Part shown: piece after piece, positions 35,914-44,896 of the stretch
How the letters are laid out: every line of letters starts with the position of its first letter
Numbering within the stretch: position 1 is the first letter of the stretch
Assembly: GCA_019429465.1 (NCBI GenBank)
Contig: JAHYIV010000003.1
Coordinates: 62,001-126,000 of the forward strand
DNA from: Desulfoarculaceae bacterium
Lineage (GTDB): Bacteria > Desulfobacterota > Desulfobulbia > Desulfobulbales > Desulfocapsaceae
Reading direction: 5' to 3'
DNA length: 64,000 bases
Program-made: the position numbers and the translations under genes
The notes under the pieces: model-generated
What the model saw: only the letters and a program-made list of their open reading frames with translations
What the model was told of the DNA's origin: nothing
The model's database searches: none

Positions 35914-36543
35914 ATGCTCAAGCTCATTATCTTCGACTGCGACGGGGTCATGTTTGACTCCAAATTTGCCAACCGCGAATACTACAATCAACTTCTCGCC
36001 CACTTCAATCGACCACCAATGGGTCAGGCAGAGCTTGACTACGTCCACATCCACAACGTTATGGACTCTGTCCGTCACATCTTCCGCCATTACCCGGACC
36101 AGGACCTCAAGGAAGTGACCGCCTACCGGATGGCCCTTGACTACACCCCCTTTCTCGTCCACATGAAGATGGAACCGGATCTCATCGAGTTTCTTCAACA
36201 CACCGGAACCCGCTACAAGCTGGCCATCTCCACCAACCGCACCAACACCATGCTCCCCATTCTGCAGATGTTTCAACTGGAGGACTACTTTGAAAAGGTC
36301 ATGACCGCTGAAAATGCCCGCCGTCCCAAACCGGCAGCAGACGCCCTGCTGGAGATCCTGGATTATTTTGACTACCGGACCGATGAGGCCATCTATATCG
36401 GTGACTCCATCATTGACCGCGAACATACCAACAACTGCGGTATGCGACTGATCGGCTTTCGGAATCCGGCCCTGGCCGCCGAATATCATGTGACCAGTTT
36501 CATGGAGATTCTGACCCTGCCCCCTTTTCTTGAACCTGCCTGA
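35914..36543 (+). CDS. HAD-superfamily phosphatase
   Basis: A 209-residue HAD hydrolase of the phosphoglycolate-phosphatase style. Motif I is IIFDCDGVMFDS (nucleophile Asp), motif II is AISTNRT, and motif III/IV is YIGDSIIDREH. The helical cap lies between residues 18 and 90. The substrate is unknown. ATG 35914 follows AAGGTG; GTG 35902 is possible. Element A4 lies directly upstream. Confidence 0.8.
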   Translation: MLKLIIFDCDGVMFDSKFANREYYNQLLAHFNRPPMGQAELDYVHIHNVMDSVRHIFRHYPDQDLKEVTAYRMALDYTPFLVHMKMEPDLIEFLQHTGTRYKLAISTNRTNTMLPILQMFQLEDYFEKVMTAENARRPKPAADALLEILDYFDYRTDEAIYIGDSIIDREHTNNCGMRLIGFRNPALAAEYHVTSFMEILTLPPFLEPA

Positions 36544-36657
36544 GCCCATATTCACCGAAGAGATCACTGACGGAACTCCTGCCATCGATAAAAAATTTCC
36601 TCTTTTTCTGAAAACCTGCTACATTCGGGCTTCTATTTTTATTATCAGCTCCCTGAA
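36544..36657. other. Short intergenic stretch, nothing recognised
   Basis: AT-rich tail after the HAD gene before element B2. No gene or terminator that I can defend. Confidence 0.4.
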
Positions 36658-36823
36658 CTTAGGAGCTGTTACGAAATAACATGGCCATTTATATCTATTT
36701 CGTTACGCAGGCCAGGGATGGCCCAGTGTCGCGATTGCCATGGACGGCGTAGGAGCGACCGGCTCCTTATGCCGCTCCGGACACTTAGATGGCCATGTTA
36801 TTTTTTTTACAGCGGCTTAGGAC
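36658..36823. repeat. Hairpin element family B copy 2, long form
   Basis: Contains TTAGGAGCTGTTACGAAATA.., a 54-bp internal module (about 36706-36759, GCAGGCCAGGGATGGCCC.. to ..GTAGGAGCGACCG), and CTCCTTATGCCGCTCCGGAC. It is the inverted near-identical partner of B3 (39330-39486), and the two flank the 784-residue gene. Confidence 0.8.
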
Positions 36824-36845
36824 CTGCCCTGATCGAGCTCTCTTT

Positions 36846-36920
36846 AGTGCCTTACAGATTATTTTCTTGTTTTTTGCAAGAAAATAATCTGTAAGGCACT
36901 TATCCCATTCATCGGGGCTA
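36846..36920. repeat. Hairpin element family A copy 5
   Basis: The most perfect copy: AGTGCCTTACAGATTATTTT and its exact complement around a short TTGTTTTTTGCAA loop, then CCCATTCATCGGGGCTA. It lies 31 bp upstream of the 784-residue gene and could affect its leader. Confidence 0.85.
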
Positions 36921-36951
36921 GAATCATACCCTCGGGACTCAGTGAACCTTC

Positions 36952-39306
36952 ATGACCATCCTCTCTGAACAGCTTGCAACCATCCTTCAGGAAATCAAGG
37001 ACAACTTTACCCACCATCAACAGATTCAAGTGACCCCTGTTGCTGGAGACCCCCCTGAGCAGTATCGCGTCATCTATCATCTGCGAGGTCTCTGCCGGGA
37101 AAAGGGGGGCGAGGTTCACGAATGCAGTGACCATATCATCACCATCACCCTCCCTTTTGGCTTCCCTCACTTTCCGCCCAGCTGTAAACCGGAAAGCCCT
37201 GTTTTCCACCCTGATTTTGATCAGGCGGCCATCTACATAGGGGAATTCTGGGAAAACAATCATTCACTGCCCGAACTGATCATCCATATTGGCCGCATGC
37301 TAGGCGGTGAGAGCTATTCAAGAAATAATGCCTTCAATGAAAAAGCTGCTATCTGGTACCAGGAGAATCAGCAGAGGCTGCCTCTGGATACCGTCCAGCA
37401 GCTGTCGGTGGGGGCGGACAGCCTGTCTTTTCCTGATGCACAGACAGCCCCCTCTCCTGAACCCCTGACAATGGCTGTCGATGATTTTTTGCCAGACACT
37501 GAGACAGCAGCAAGAGATGAACCGGAGGCCGACAGACCGGCAAAGAAGATCCCGGCTGACGAGATGGTGAAAAAAACGTTCTCCCTGCACCCCGCCCAAT
37601 ATCCGGAACCTGATATTGACCAGGAGGACAGCGAGTCGCAGCACCAGCTGGTCAAGGCCCGGCAACTGCATCAGGAAGGTGAGGCCTTTGAACAGCTGGG
37701 ACAGCCGGCGAAGGCCTGGGCCAGGTATAAAGCGGCCAGAGAGCTGGCCCATGATTTTCCAGAAATAGAGAAAGATATCAGCCGCGCCCAATACTCGCTG
37801 GAGATGCTTGGTGATTGGGCAGGGGAGAGCTCCCCAGAAAAAGAGACCGGCACGGTCAGTGGAAAAAGGGCCGCCCCGGTCAAAGAAAGAGTGAGCGGCC
37901 CCGGCCCTCAAAAGAAACAGACGTCCCGCTGGCCGGCCATGGTCATTGGCGGTGCGGCCTTACTGCTCATCGTGACTGTTTCTTCCCTGTATATCAACGG
38001 CCAGTTGCAGCAGGCGCAAACAATGCTGGCCGAGTGCCAACAGTTTTTGGACAGAGAGCAGTTGACCGATGCCGAGCAGAAATGTACAGAGGCCCTGAAG
38101 TTGACCGCCAGGGTTCTCTTCATCAAGCAGCAGGAAAAAAAGCTTCTCACTGAGCATATCCTGCAGCTCCAGAATTCCCGGAAATCAAAGGAGGTGCTGG
38201 CGCTCAGTGCCGAGGACAAGGGTCCGCCCAAATGGCAGCAATCCAGGAATCTTGCCGACACGCAGCTGGCGGCGGGAAGATGGCAAGAGGCCCTGGGAAA
38301 CTATACCCTCGCCCTGCAGCTTGCCTCCGAGATAAGGATAAACGAGCGGGCAGTACTTGAGTCCCTCCGCAACAGGATACGAACAACCAGAATCAATATT
38401 TCTGTAGAGGCCGGAGAGCAGTCCCTGGCGGCCTCGGCATGGGATTCGGCACAGAACCACTTTGACCGGGCCATGGCGATCGCCAGCCAAAATCCCCTGG
38501 CGCCAGAGACTCTCATCTCGCGGCTTAAATCCTTCTCCGGCCAAGTTGATTTTAACAGGTTAATGGCCTCAGCTGAACAATATTTCTCCCGGAGAGACTG
38601 GCAGAAGGCACTGACGGCCTATGAAAAGGCCGAGGCGAGAGAAAAGGAATTCCCTTTTGCAGATTCCCGGACACTTGCCTCTCTCCGGGAGGCCATCAGC
38701 AGAAGCAAGGTCTTCAACGCCCTGGAACAGGGAAAAAAGGATTTTGCCAATGGCCAATGGGATCAGGCCATCGAGCAATACGACCTTGCTCTCCAGGTCC
38801 TGGAAGAAAACAGTGAGACCCTGGGCCGCGACAATCCCATGGAGAGCCAGCAGGAAATCTCAAAGCTCATGCTGCACGCTACTATTATCAGGGATCAACA
38901 AAGTACTGCCAACTCCCTGAAGAACAAGGAATTCAGCCAGGCCATCGACACCCTGCAGATGACCATCGAGACGATCAGCATGAGCTCTTTTGCCGGTGAA
39001 GAAGAATTCCAGACGATTATCAAAGAGACAAGGGTCTCCATTCATCAGGCCCGGGAAGATCTGCTAATGGCCGGACATATCTCCTACCTGACCAGCAACT
39101 ACCAAAAGCTCTTCATCGACAATAACCCGGCCCTGATTGCCGAGAATCTGTCCCATCCCCGGGTAACTTTTCTGAAAAAAATAGGCAAAACCCGGCTTTA
39201 CCAAATCCAGTGCTCTGAACAGGGCCATAACCGGCCAGTGGTCCTGCAGACGCACTATCTCTTCGATCCAGCGACCAGAAAATGGCATTTTTTTCAGGAA
39301 GGCTAA
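36952..39306 (+). CDS. E2/UEV-like domain fused to a membrane segment and TPR-like repeats
   Basis: A 784-residue protein of unknown function. Residues 1 to about 130 read like a ubiquitin-conjugating (UBC/RWD) fold: a YRVIYHLRG strand, ITITLPFGFPHFPPSCKPES, FHPDFDQAAIYIGEFWENNH, then a helix LPELIIHIGRMLGG. The catalytic Cys position after the HPN-like motif is not Cys. A TPR-like stretch lies at about 240-285, then a membrane helix at about 325-348 (MVIGGAALLLIVTVSSLYI), then repeated TPR-like helices (QQWQEALGNYTLAL-type, YFSRRDWQKALTAYEKAE, FANGQWDQAIEQYDLAL) to about 700. The last 60 residues form a small beta domain. The N-terminus is cytoplasmic and the repeats periplasmic if the helix is single-pass. 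E2 homology is inference. Confidence 0.6.
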   Translation: MTILSEQLATILQEIKDNFTHHQQIQVTPVAGDPPEQYRVIYHLRGLCREKGGEVHECSDHIITITLPFGFPHFPPSCKPESPVFHPDFDQAAIYIGEFWENNHSLPELIIHIGRMLGGESYSRNNAFNEKAAIWYQENQQRLPLDTVQQLSVGADSLSFPDAQTAPSPEPLTMAVDDFLPDTETAARDEPEADRPAKKIPADEMVKKTFSLHPAQYPEPDIDQEDSESQHQLVKARQLHQEGEAFEQLGQPAKAWARYKAARELAHDFPEIEKDISRAQYSLEMLGDWAGESSPEKETGTVSGKRAAPVKERVSGPGPQKKQTSRWPAMVIGGAALLLIVTVSSLYINGQLQQAQTMLAECQQFLDREQLTDAEQKCTEALKLTARVLFIKQQEKKLLTEHILQLQNSRKSKEVLALSAEDKGPPKWQQSRNLADTQLAAGRWQEALGNYTLALQLASEIRINERAVLESLRNRIRTTRINISVEAGEQSLAASAWDSAQNHFDRAMAIASQNPLAPETLISRLKSFSGQVDFNRLMASAEQYFSRRDWQKALTAYEKAEAREKEFPFADSRTLASLREAISRSKVFNALEQGKKDFANGQWDQAIEQYDLALQVLEENSETLGRDNPMESQQEISKLMLHATIIRDQQSTANSLKNKEFSQAIDTLQMTIETISMSSFAGEEEFQTIIKETRVSIHQAREDLLMAGHISYLTSNYQKLFIDNNPALIAENLSHPRVTFLKKIGKTRLYQIQCSEQGHNRPVVLQTHYLFDPATRKWHFFQEG

Positions 39307-39329
39307 CTCCAGCCCACTCTATTTCAGCT

Positions 39330-39486
39330 TAAGGGCCTGTAAAAAAGAACACGGCCATCTAAGTGCCCGGAGCGGCATAAGGAGCCGGTCGCTCCCACGC
39401 CGTCCATGGCAATCGCGACACTGGGCCATCCCTGGCCTGCGTAACGAAATAGATATAAATGGCCATGTTATTTCGTAACGGCTCCT
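39330..39486. repeat. Hairpin element family B copy 3, long form, inverted
   Basis: Inverse of B2, with the same internal 54-bp module (GTCGCTCCCACGCCGTCCAT..). The right end ..GTAACGGCTCCTAAATTT abuts MITE C1. Read on the minus strand its TTTAG end would have been the dnaA stop before C1 inserted. Confidence 0.8.
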
Positions 39487-39492
39487 AAATTT

Positions 39493-39647
39493 GATGGCGT
39501 CGTAAAAAGTCGCCAACTGCTTCGTTGCTGCAAATTATCTCGTCACTGCGGCGTACTCAAGTACGCCTCATTCCTCGAAATTTACGCGCCTCGCATTTGA
39601 CGCTTTTTACTTAGCCATCCCAGAAATTGAGTTTTTACGAAACCATC
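39493..39647. mobile_element. MITE family C copy 1, 155 bp, at the dnaA 3' end
   Basis: Terminal inverted repeats GATGGCGTCGTAAAAAGTC and (right end, complement) GATGGTTTCGTAAAAACTC. Direct duplications AAATTT lie on both sides (39487-39492 and 39648-39653). No ORF, so it is non-autonomous. It forms an inverted pair with C2 at 41568-41722, bracketing dnaA and the likely oriC. Its GA plus the duplicated T form the TGA stop of dnaA. Confidence 0.85.
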
Positions 39648-40968
39648 AAATTTGTTTCACCTTTTTGTTCAGCACCTCAACTTGGGCCGAGACGGAGATA
39701 TCACGGATGATGCGGTCAGAAACCACCTTGATCGCATGAATCACGGTGGCATGATCGCGGCCAAAGGCCTTGCCGATATCCGCCAGTGACTGCCGGGTAT
39801 GGGCCCGACTGAGATACATGGCCACTTGCCGAGGGAAGACAATCGCCTTCTTCCGGGTACGCGACTGCATATCCTGGACACTGACATTGAACTGGTTGCT
39901 GACAAACTCGCCGATCATGACCGCCGTCAGATTTTTCGGGGGACCGACAATCCCCTCCACGACCTCGCGGACCAGGGCCATCTCGATCTCGCCACCCATC
40001 AGGACCGACTTGGCCCGAATGGCCAGGATGGCGGATTCAATCTGCCGGACATCACCCTTGATATGCTGGGCCAGATAGCCAGCCAACTCCTCATCCAGAA
40101 AAAACCCGTGTGATTCCGCCTTCTTATGGACAATAAGATTGCGGGTCAGAATATCCGGCTCCTGAATGGTAGTTACAAGGCCGGAGGTCATCCGGGAACG
40201 AAACTCCTCATCAATACCACTCAGTTCCCGAGGGGCGCTATTGGCCGTAAGGATCACCCTCTTGCCACCTTTAATCAGGGAATCAAGGAGCTCGTTCAAC
40301 TCTTCCTGGGTCTTTTTCTTACCGGTCAGCGAATGGACATCCTCCACCAGCAGGATATCACAACGATCATGATACTTCCGTTTAAAAAGATCCATACTGT
40401 TGGCCTGAATATTGCGCACCATCTCGGCCGAAAACTGCTGGGCGGTGAGATAATGCAGCCGGGCCATGGGAGAGGTGGCCAGGATCTCATGGGCAACGGC
40501 ATGGGTCAAATGACTTTTGCCAAGCCCGGTGGAACTATTGATATAAAGACAGGGACCAACGGTATCAGTGCCTGCAACCATTGACTTGCAGGCCGACAGG
40601 GCCAGAAGGTTACTGTCGCCTGCCATAAACTCATCAAAGATATAACGGGGATGAAGCGACCGGACCGACGATCTGCTGTCCGGGATATGAGGCAGACGCA
40701 ACTGACTGGCCTGGGCCGTGGCAGGCAGGGCCTTCTGGCCGACCTCACATAACAGGACCTGCCTGTGTGCGCCATCTATCGCATCCGCCTGCTCCTGAAT
40801 CAGGCCAAGATGATGATGGGCCAGATGGGCGCGATAGAATCGATCCGGACAGGCAAGCCGTATACTTTCATCATCGCACTGCACACACTCAAGTGGCTCA
40901 ATCCAGAGATTATACATATTCTCAGCCAGGACATCACGTAAGCTCTCTTTTATCTTCTGCCACATCAT
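39646..40968 (-). CDS. dnaA: Chromosomal replication initiator DnaA
   Basis: A 440-residue AAA+ initiator. Domain I is at the N-terminus (WQKIKESLRDVLAENMYNLWIEPL). The Walker A motif is INSSTGLGKSHL (Ser for the usual Thr) and Walker B is CDILLVEDVHSL. Domain IV has the DNA-binding signature GRDHATVIHA. ATG 40968 begins MMWQ. The gene is read away from the AT-rich 41.0-41.5 kb region. Its last codons KQI and the TGA stop lie at the edge of MITE C1, but the protein end is probably unchanged. Confidence 0.94.
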   Translation of the reverse strand: MMWQKIKESLRDVLAENMYNLWIEPLECVQCDDESIRLACPDRFYRAHLAHHHLGLIQEQADAIDGAHRQVLLCEVGQKALPATAQASQLRLPHIPDSRSSVRSLHPRYIFDEFMAGDSNLLALSACKSMVAGTDTVGPCLYINSSTGLGKSHLTHAVAHEILATSPMARLHYLTAQQFSAEMVRNIQANSMDLFKRKYHDRCDILLVEDVHSLTGKKKTQEELNELLDSLIKGGKRVILTANSAPRELSGIDEEFRSRMTSGLVTTIQEPDILTRNLIVHKKAESHGFFLDEELAGYLAQHIKGDVRQIESAILAIRAKSVLMGGEIEMALVREVVEGIVGPPKNLTAVMIGEFVSNQFNVSVQDMQSRTRKKAIVFPRQVAMYLSRAHTRQSLADIGKAFGRDHATVIHAIKVVSDRIIRDISVSAQVEVLNKKVKQI

Positions 40969-40979
40969 GCCAGTTCCCC

Positions 40980-41560
40980 TTAAGGTCTTACTTTAAAGCC
41001 GACACACAGCTATTTGAGACAATTTTCTGACAAAAAAAGCAAGCACATTCCTTCATGGAAGTTGCGAAAAAAAAATTTTGGCAACAGAAGGGAATCAAGC
41101 CCCTGAGCAACAACGCTCTTTTCAAGAATCAGAATCTCTTTACCAGCAAGTCACACCACGATATAAACCCTAAATCCCGCATCCAGTCAAAGGCGATTGA
41201 TGCCTGTTTATCAGAGGGTTTCACTCAAGGGAAGCATCGTCGCAAGAGCGTATGACACCTGACTTCCAGCCCTGCACCCGCCCCGAACCCTTATTTTTTG
41301 GGCATCGACAAAAAGACTCTTTTTATCGTGTCATCCTCAAGGCTTATTGATGCCACACACAAGTTATCAACAATTAAGAAATTACTAACATCTCTTTATA
41401 CATCAAAAAAACAACAAATTACTCTAAATATTGCGATATTGCGCCGAATGATTTTTTAATATATCGCTATTTCAACAACTCAAGCTCAAACCGTTTTTTC
41501 TTTTTTTATTCCCCCACCAGACCATTCAAATGCGGCCATTGTCGGCCGCGATAGTTCTTT
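40980..41560. other. Probable chromosomal origin (oriC) region
   Basis: A 580-bp gene-free stretch upstream of dnaA. It is strongly AT-rich at about 41375-41500 and holds one good DnaA-box-like site, TTATCAACA at 41364-41372, plus weaker TTTATC-type sites. This matches the usual place of oriC next to dnaA. I found no cluster of perfect boxes, and dnaN is not adjacent, so it remains a candidate. A 66-codon frame at 41055 is unsupported. Confidence 0.45.
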
Positions 41561-41567
41561 CAATATT

Positions 41568-41722
41568 GATGGTTTCATAAAAACTCAATTTCTGGGATGG
41601 CTAAGTAAAAAGCGTCAAATGCGAGGCGCGCAAATTTCGAGGAATGAGGCGTACTTGAGTACGCCGCAGTGACGAGATAATTTGCAGCAACGAAGCAGTT
41701 GGCGACTTTTTACGACGCCATC
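41568..41722. mobile_element. MITE family C copy 2, 155 bp
   Basis: Same length as C1 and inverted. The left end is GATGGTTTCATAAAAACTC and the right end ..TTTTTACGACGCCATC. Perfect AATATT target duplications lie at 41562-41567 and 41723-41728. It lies between the oriC candidate and comF. Confidence 0.88.
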
Positions 41723-41787
41723 AATATTGAAAAAGAATGGTACGGCAACCCTGCAGCTGCCTTGCCGATCGACCGGGAACCTTCCCT

Positions 41788-42531
41788 TCACCGGTATTCT
41801 GCCACCCGGGCCACCGTCACCACGGAGATCTCAACGGCGCCGGCGGCAAGCAGGGCCCGGCCGCACTCGATAACGGTAGTGCCGGTGGTCAGGACATCGT
41901 CAACCAGAAAGATCCGCCGTCCACGGACGGCAGCCGGAATCCTGACCGCAAAGGCACCCTTCAGGTTCTTTCTGCGGGTATCCCCGTCGAGTGAAGTCTG
42001 CGGCGGGGTATCGCGCGTCCTGATCATACCATCCACCAGCAGTGCAGTTCCTGCCTGCGGGAAAAAGATCCTGGCCAGCAGCAGGGATTGATTGAGCCCC
42101 CTTTTTTTCAAACGGGCAGGAAAGAGGGGTACCGGGATAATCCGGTCAGCCGCCGGCTGAAACTCCTGAGCAAGGTCATACATAAAGGGGGCCATGACTT
42201 GCGCCAGGGCCGGCAGGGTTGAGGTGTCTGCGGCGTATTTCAGACGATGGAGCAGATGACTGACCGGCTCCTCATAATAGACGACTGACCGCGCCCGGCC
42301 ATATACTGGCGGCTGCCGCAGACAGAAGCCACAGAGGTGATCACCACCACTGCTGTCAGGAAGCCCCCGGCCACAGCAGGAACAGAGAGGGGATTGCAGA
42401 TAATGGATTGTGGCCAGACAGTCGGCGCAGATCACCTGCCCCTTACCGGGCAGACCAACCCGGCAGCAGGAACAGCGGCGGGGAAAAATCAGCTCCACAC
42501 CCCCCCCGGCCCATTTTTTCCAGAGCTTCAC
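41788..42531 (-). CDS. comF: ComF-family phosphoribosyltransferase-like protein
   Basis: A 247-residue protein. The N-terminal zinc-finger cysteines (CSCCRVGL, CADC, CSCCGRGL, CGFC) precede a PRTase-like fold with the PRPP loop RRIFLVDDVLTTGTT. ComF is needed for DNA uptake in competent bacteria; many non-competent ones keep it, and its substrate is unknown. It starts with GTG at 42531 and the AAG (Lys) that follows. Confidence 0.85.
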   Translation of the reverse strand: MKLWKKWAGGGVELIFPRRCSCCRVGLPGKGQVICADCLATIHYLQSPLCSCCGRGLPDSSGGDHLCGFCLRQPPVYGRARSVVYYEEPVSHLLHRLKYAADTSTLPALAQVMAPFMYDLAQEFQPAADRIIPVPLFPARLKKRGLNQSLLLARIFFPQAGTALLVDGMIRTRDTPPQTSLDGDTRRKNLKGAFAVRIPAAVRGRRIFLVDDVLTTGTTVIECGRALLAAGAVEISVVTVARVAEYR

Positions 42532-42920
42532 AGGGGAGGCAAGGCCGAAAATAAGATGAAAAAATGCAAGAGGAGACTCCTTCTGTTCAATGACTCAATG
42601 GAACCCTTCTCTCTTTTTATCGAGTCCGGCTCCATATTGTCAAGGTCAGAAGACCTTGCAGCTCCACTCCAGACTGAAAAAGGCAAGGAATAAAGACAAT
42701 TCAAACCTGCATCCGTCTCAACAGCCTCAATGCTCAACCAATTACAGGATTCAGGTCAAAAAAGATGTTTTTTCTGACAAATCATGATAGCGTAATCATG
42801 ATTTATCATAAGGGGATCTTGAAATGAGAGAATTTTCGTTCAAGGGGACCGGTCAAGCCGGTCCACCAATCGAAAAATCTTCTTTTGATGTTCCCATAAT
42901 CATGACCCTGTGCAGAGACT
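42532..42920. promoter_or_regulatory. Divergent intergenic with two inverted repeats
   Basis: Lies between comF and the epimerase operon. About 42779-42806 contains AAATCATGAT-AGCGTA-ATCATGATTT, a near-perfect palindrome that could be an operator or hairpin. About 42843-42861 holds GGGACCGG-TCAAG-CCGGTCC, a strong short hairpin in the leader. No gene is supported here. Confidence 0.45.
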
Positions 42921-44090
42921 ATGGAGTCCACTGTCGTGCAAACCTCTTCATCCCCCAAGAAAATACTCGGAGTCCTCATCGGCGGCTCCGGCCTTATAGG
43001 CGGCACCCTCGCTCACTACTTCAAGACCAAAACCACTGATTCCATTGAGCTCAGGGCCCCAAGCAGCAAAAAACTCTCCATCAGAAACACCGGCGATATC
43101 CACGACTACCTCAAACGGGTCCGTCCTGATTTTGTGATCAATACCGCTATCGCCAACATTGGTTCCGACTCCCAACTCGCCTTTGAGGTCAACTATCTTG
43201 GCACCCTGAACCTGGCTCGCGCCGCCGCAGCCTTGGGCATCCCCTATATCCATATCAGCTCGGCCGCCATCCTGCCATACGGCGAAGAGATCAAAGAGGA
43301 AGAGCATCTGCCCCTCACGGCCGATCTGAACAACTATGCAAAATCGAAGCTGATGGCCGAGCAGACCCTGCGCCACATGCATCAAACTGTCGGCCTCGAC
43401 TACACTGCTATCCGCCTGGCGGTAGTCTACGGTGAACATGACCATAAGATCCAGGGTTTCCATCGCCTGTTCTTTTCCATTGCCGATGAATCCATGCCGG
43501 TTCTTTTCACCAAAAAGAAGGTGCTGCACTCCTACTCCAATGCCGACAAGCTGCCCTATTTTGTCCACCATGTCCTCTTGAATCGCCAGGAATTTTCCGG
43601 TGAGACCTATCATTTTGTCGACAAGGAGCCAGTGGAACTGGCAAACCTGATCCTCACCATCAAATCATACCTGGAGGTCAAGACGCCGCGGGAAATCTAT
43701 GTTCCTTATCCTGTGGCCACGATAGGTAAAAGGACCATGGAGATGTTCCTGAAGATCTTCTCAAAGGTCGGCCTGAAGGCAAATCTGCCGGCAGAGTTGA
43801 TGTTTCTTGAAAGTTTCTACAGGACCCAGACCCTGTCATCGGACAAATTGCGCCGGTCAAGCTTCCATGATCCAATGCCCGAGGAGACCATCTACACCAA
43901 ACTTCCGGACCTGGTGATCTACTACCTGACCCGCTGGAGCCATCAAAATCTTATCTCCACCTTCAGCGAGTCGATGATCCAGGCAACTGCCTTGGACACC
44001 GAGTTTCAGCAGGCACCTCAAAAGCTGCTGAACACTATCCACCAGGACTCCATCAGCCCATTTACCGACCTCTGCTCCCCTGAGTCATGA
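42921..44090 (+). CDS. NAD-dependent epimerase/dehydratase (extended SDR)
   Basis: A 389-residue extended SDR. The cofactor motif is LIGGSGLIGGTLAHYF near residue 17, followed by NTAIANIGSD and the catalytic Ser/Tyr-Lys set HISSAAIL and NYAKSKL (YxxxK). It acts on an unknown nucleotide sugar or lipid intermediate. The next gene, a 1-acyl-glycerol-phosphate acyltransferase-like protein, overlaps by four bases, so a role in lipid or surface-glycolipid synthesis is inferred. Confidence 0.75.
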   Translation: MESTVVQTSSSPKKILGVLIGGSGLIGGTLAHYFKTKTTDSIELRAPSSKKLSIRNTGDIHDYLKRVRPDFVINTAIANIGSDSQLAFEVNYLGTLNLARAAAALGIPYIHISSAAILPYGEEIKEEEHLPLTADLNNYAKSKLMAEQTLRHMHQTVGLDYTAIRLAVVYGEHDHKIQGFHRLFFSIADESMPVLFTKKKVLHSYSNADKLPYFVHHVLLNRQEFSGETYHFVDKEPVELANLILTIKSYLEVKTPREIYVPYPVATIGKRTMEMFLKIFSKVGLKANLPAELMFLESFYRTQTLSSDKLRRSSFHDPMPEETIYTKLPDLVIYYLTRWSHQNLISTFSESMIQATALDTEFQQAPQKLLNTIHQDSISPFTDLCSPES

Positions 44091-44812
44091 CAGCCGCAGC
44101 CTTCATCCGTGGTGGAATCCTCCTGTTTCTTGCCCCCCTTGTGACCATGTACTACAGCCTGGCTATTGCCGGTGCTATCTTTCTCCTGCGCCTTCCTGAA
44201 GACAAGCTGCAACGCTATCCCAGGCAATGGGCCAGACTGTTTTGCCGGATCGCCGGGGTACGGGTCAGCATCGAGGGGGCCGACAAGCTCGATACGCAGA
44301 GCGGATATATCTACTGTGCCAACCACCTCAGCCAGTTTGACATCTTCAGTTTCCAGGGCTACTTCCCCTTCAGCTTCCGCTGGCTGGCCAAGGAAGAGCT
44401 GTTCAAAACCCCTTTTCTTGGTCGCGCCATGCGCAATGCCGGGGCCATCGCCATCAATCGCAGTCATGGCAGAGAGGCCTTGAAAAGTCTGCAACAGGCC
44501 GCGGCACGAATCCACGACGGCACCTCTGTCCTTATCTTTCCTGAAGGGACCAGATCGACCGACGGCACACTTCAGCCCTTCAAAGGAGGAGCCATGCTCC
44601 TGGCCATCAAGGCAGGGGTTCCCATCGTCCCCGTCGCCTTTGTCGGCTCTTATTCCGTTTTGCCGAAAGGAGCCATCTTTGTCCGTCCCGGTGCCATCAC
44701 GATCAGGATCGGCGACCCCGTGGTCGTCACTGGCTATGGCAGCAAAGACAAACAGGATCTGGCTATAATCATCCATGACAGGGTAGCAAAGCTCCTTAAG
44801 CACCCCTGTTAA
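44087..44812 (+). CDS. plsC: Lysophospholipid acyltransferase (PlsC-like)
   Basis: A 241-residue membrane-bound acyltransferase. The first helix is followed by the catalytic NHLSQFDIF (HX4D) and FPEGTRSTDG motifs. The family transfers an acyl chain to lysophosphatidate or related lysolipids. The start overlaps the SDR stop (ATGA), so the two are made together. It could serve a specialised lipid rather than bulk phospholipid. Confidence 0.82.
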   Translation: MTAAAFIRGGILLFLAPLVTMYYSLAIAGAIFLLRLPEDKLQRYPRQWARLFCRIAGVRVSIEGADKLDTQSGYIYCANHLSQFDIFSFQGYFPFSFRWLAKEELFKTPFLGRAMRNAGAIAINRSHGREALKSLQQAAARIHDGTSVLIFPEGTRSTDGTLQPFKGGAMLLAIKAGVPIVPVAFVGSYSVLPKGAIFVRPGAITIRIGDPVVVTGYGSKDKQDLAIIIHDRVAKLLKHPC

Positions 44813-44896
44813 GATCATTTTTTCCAGCTGGAATCAATTGTCCTCTTTGCAAATTTTTTCAAACATGGCATAGTGCTTTGATTCATTTCTAAGATT
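44813..44896. other. Intergenic stretch before MITE D2
   Basis: AT-rich, no gene. The last eight bases (CTAAGATT) are the left target duplication of the next element. Confidence 0.4.

Noticed and set aside
41055-41255. 66-codon frame in the oriC region
   Set aside because: No ribosome site, no family, and it lies in the AT-rich origin candidate.
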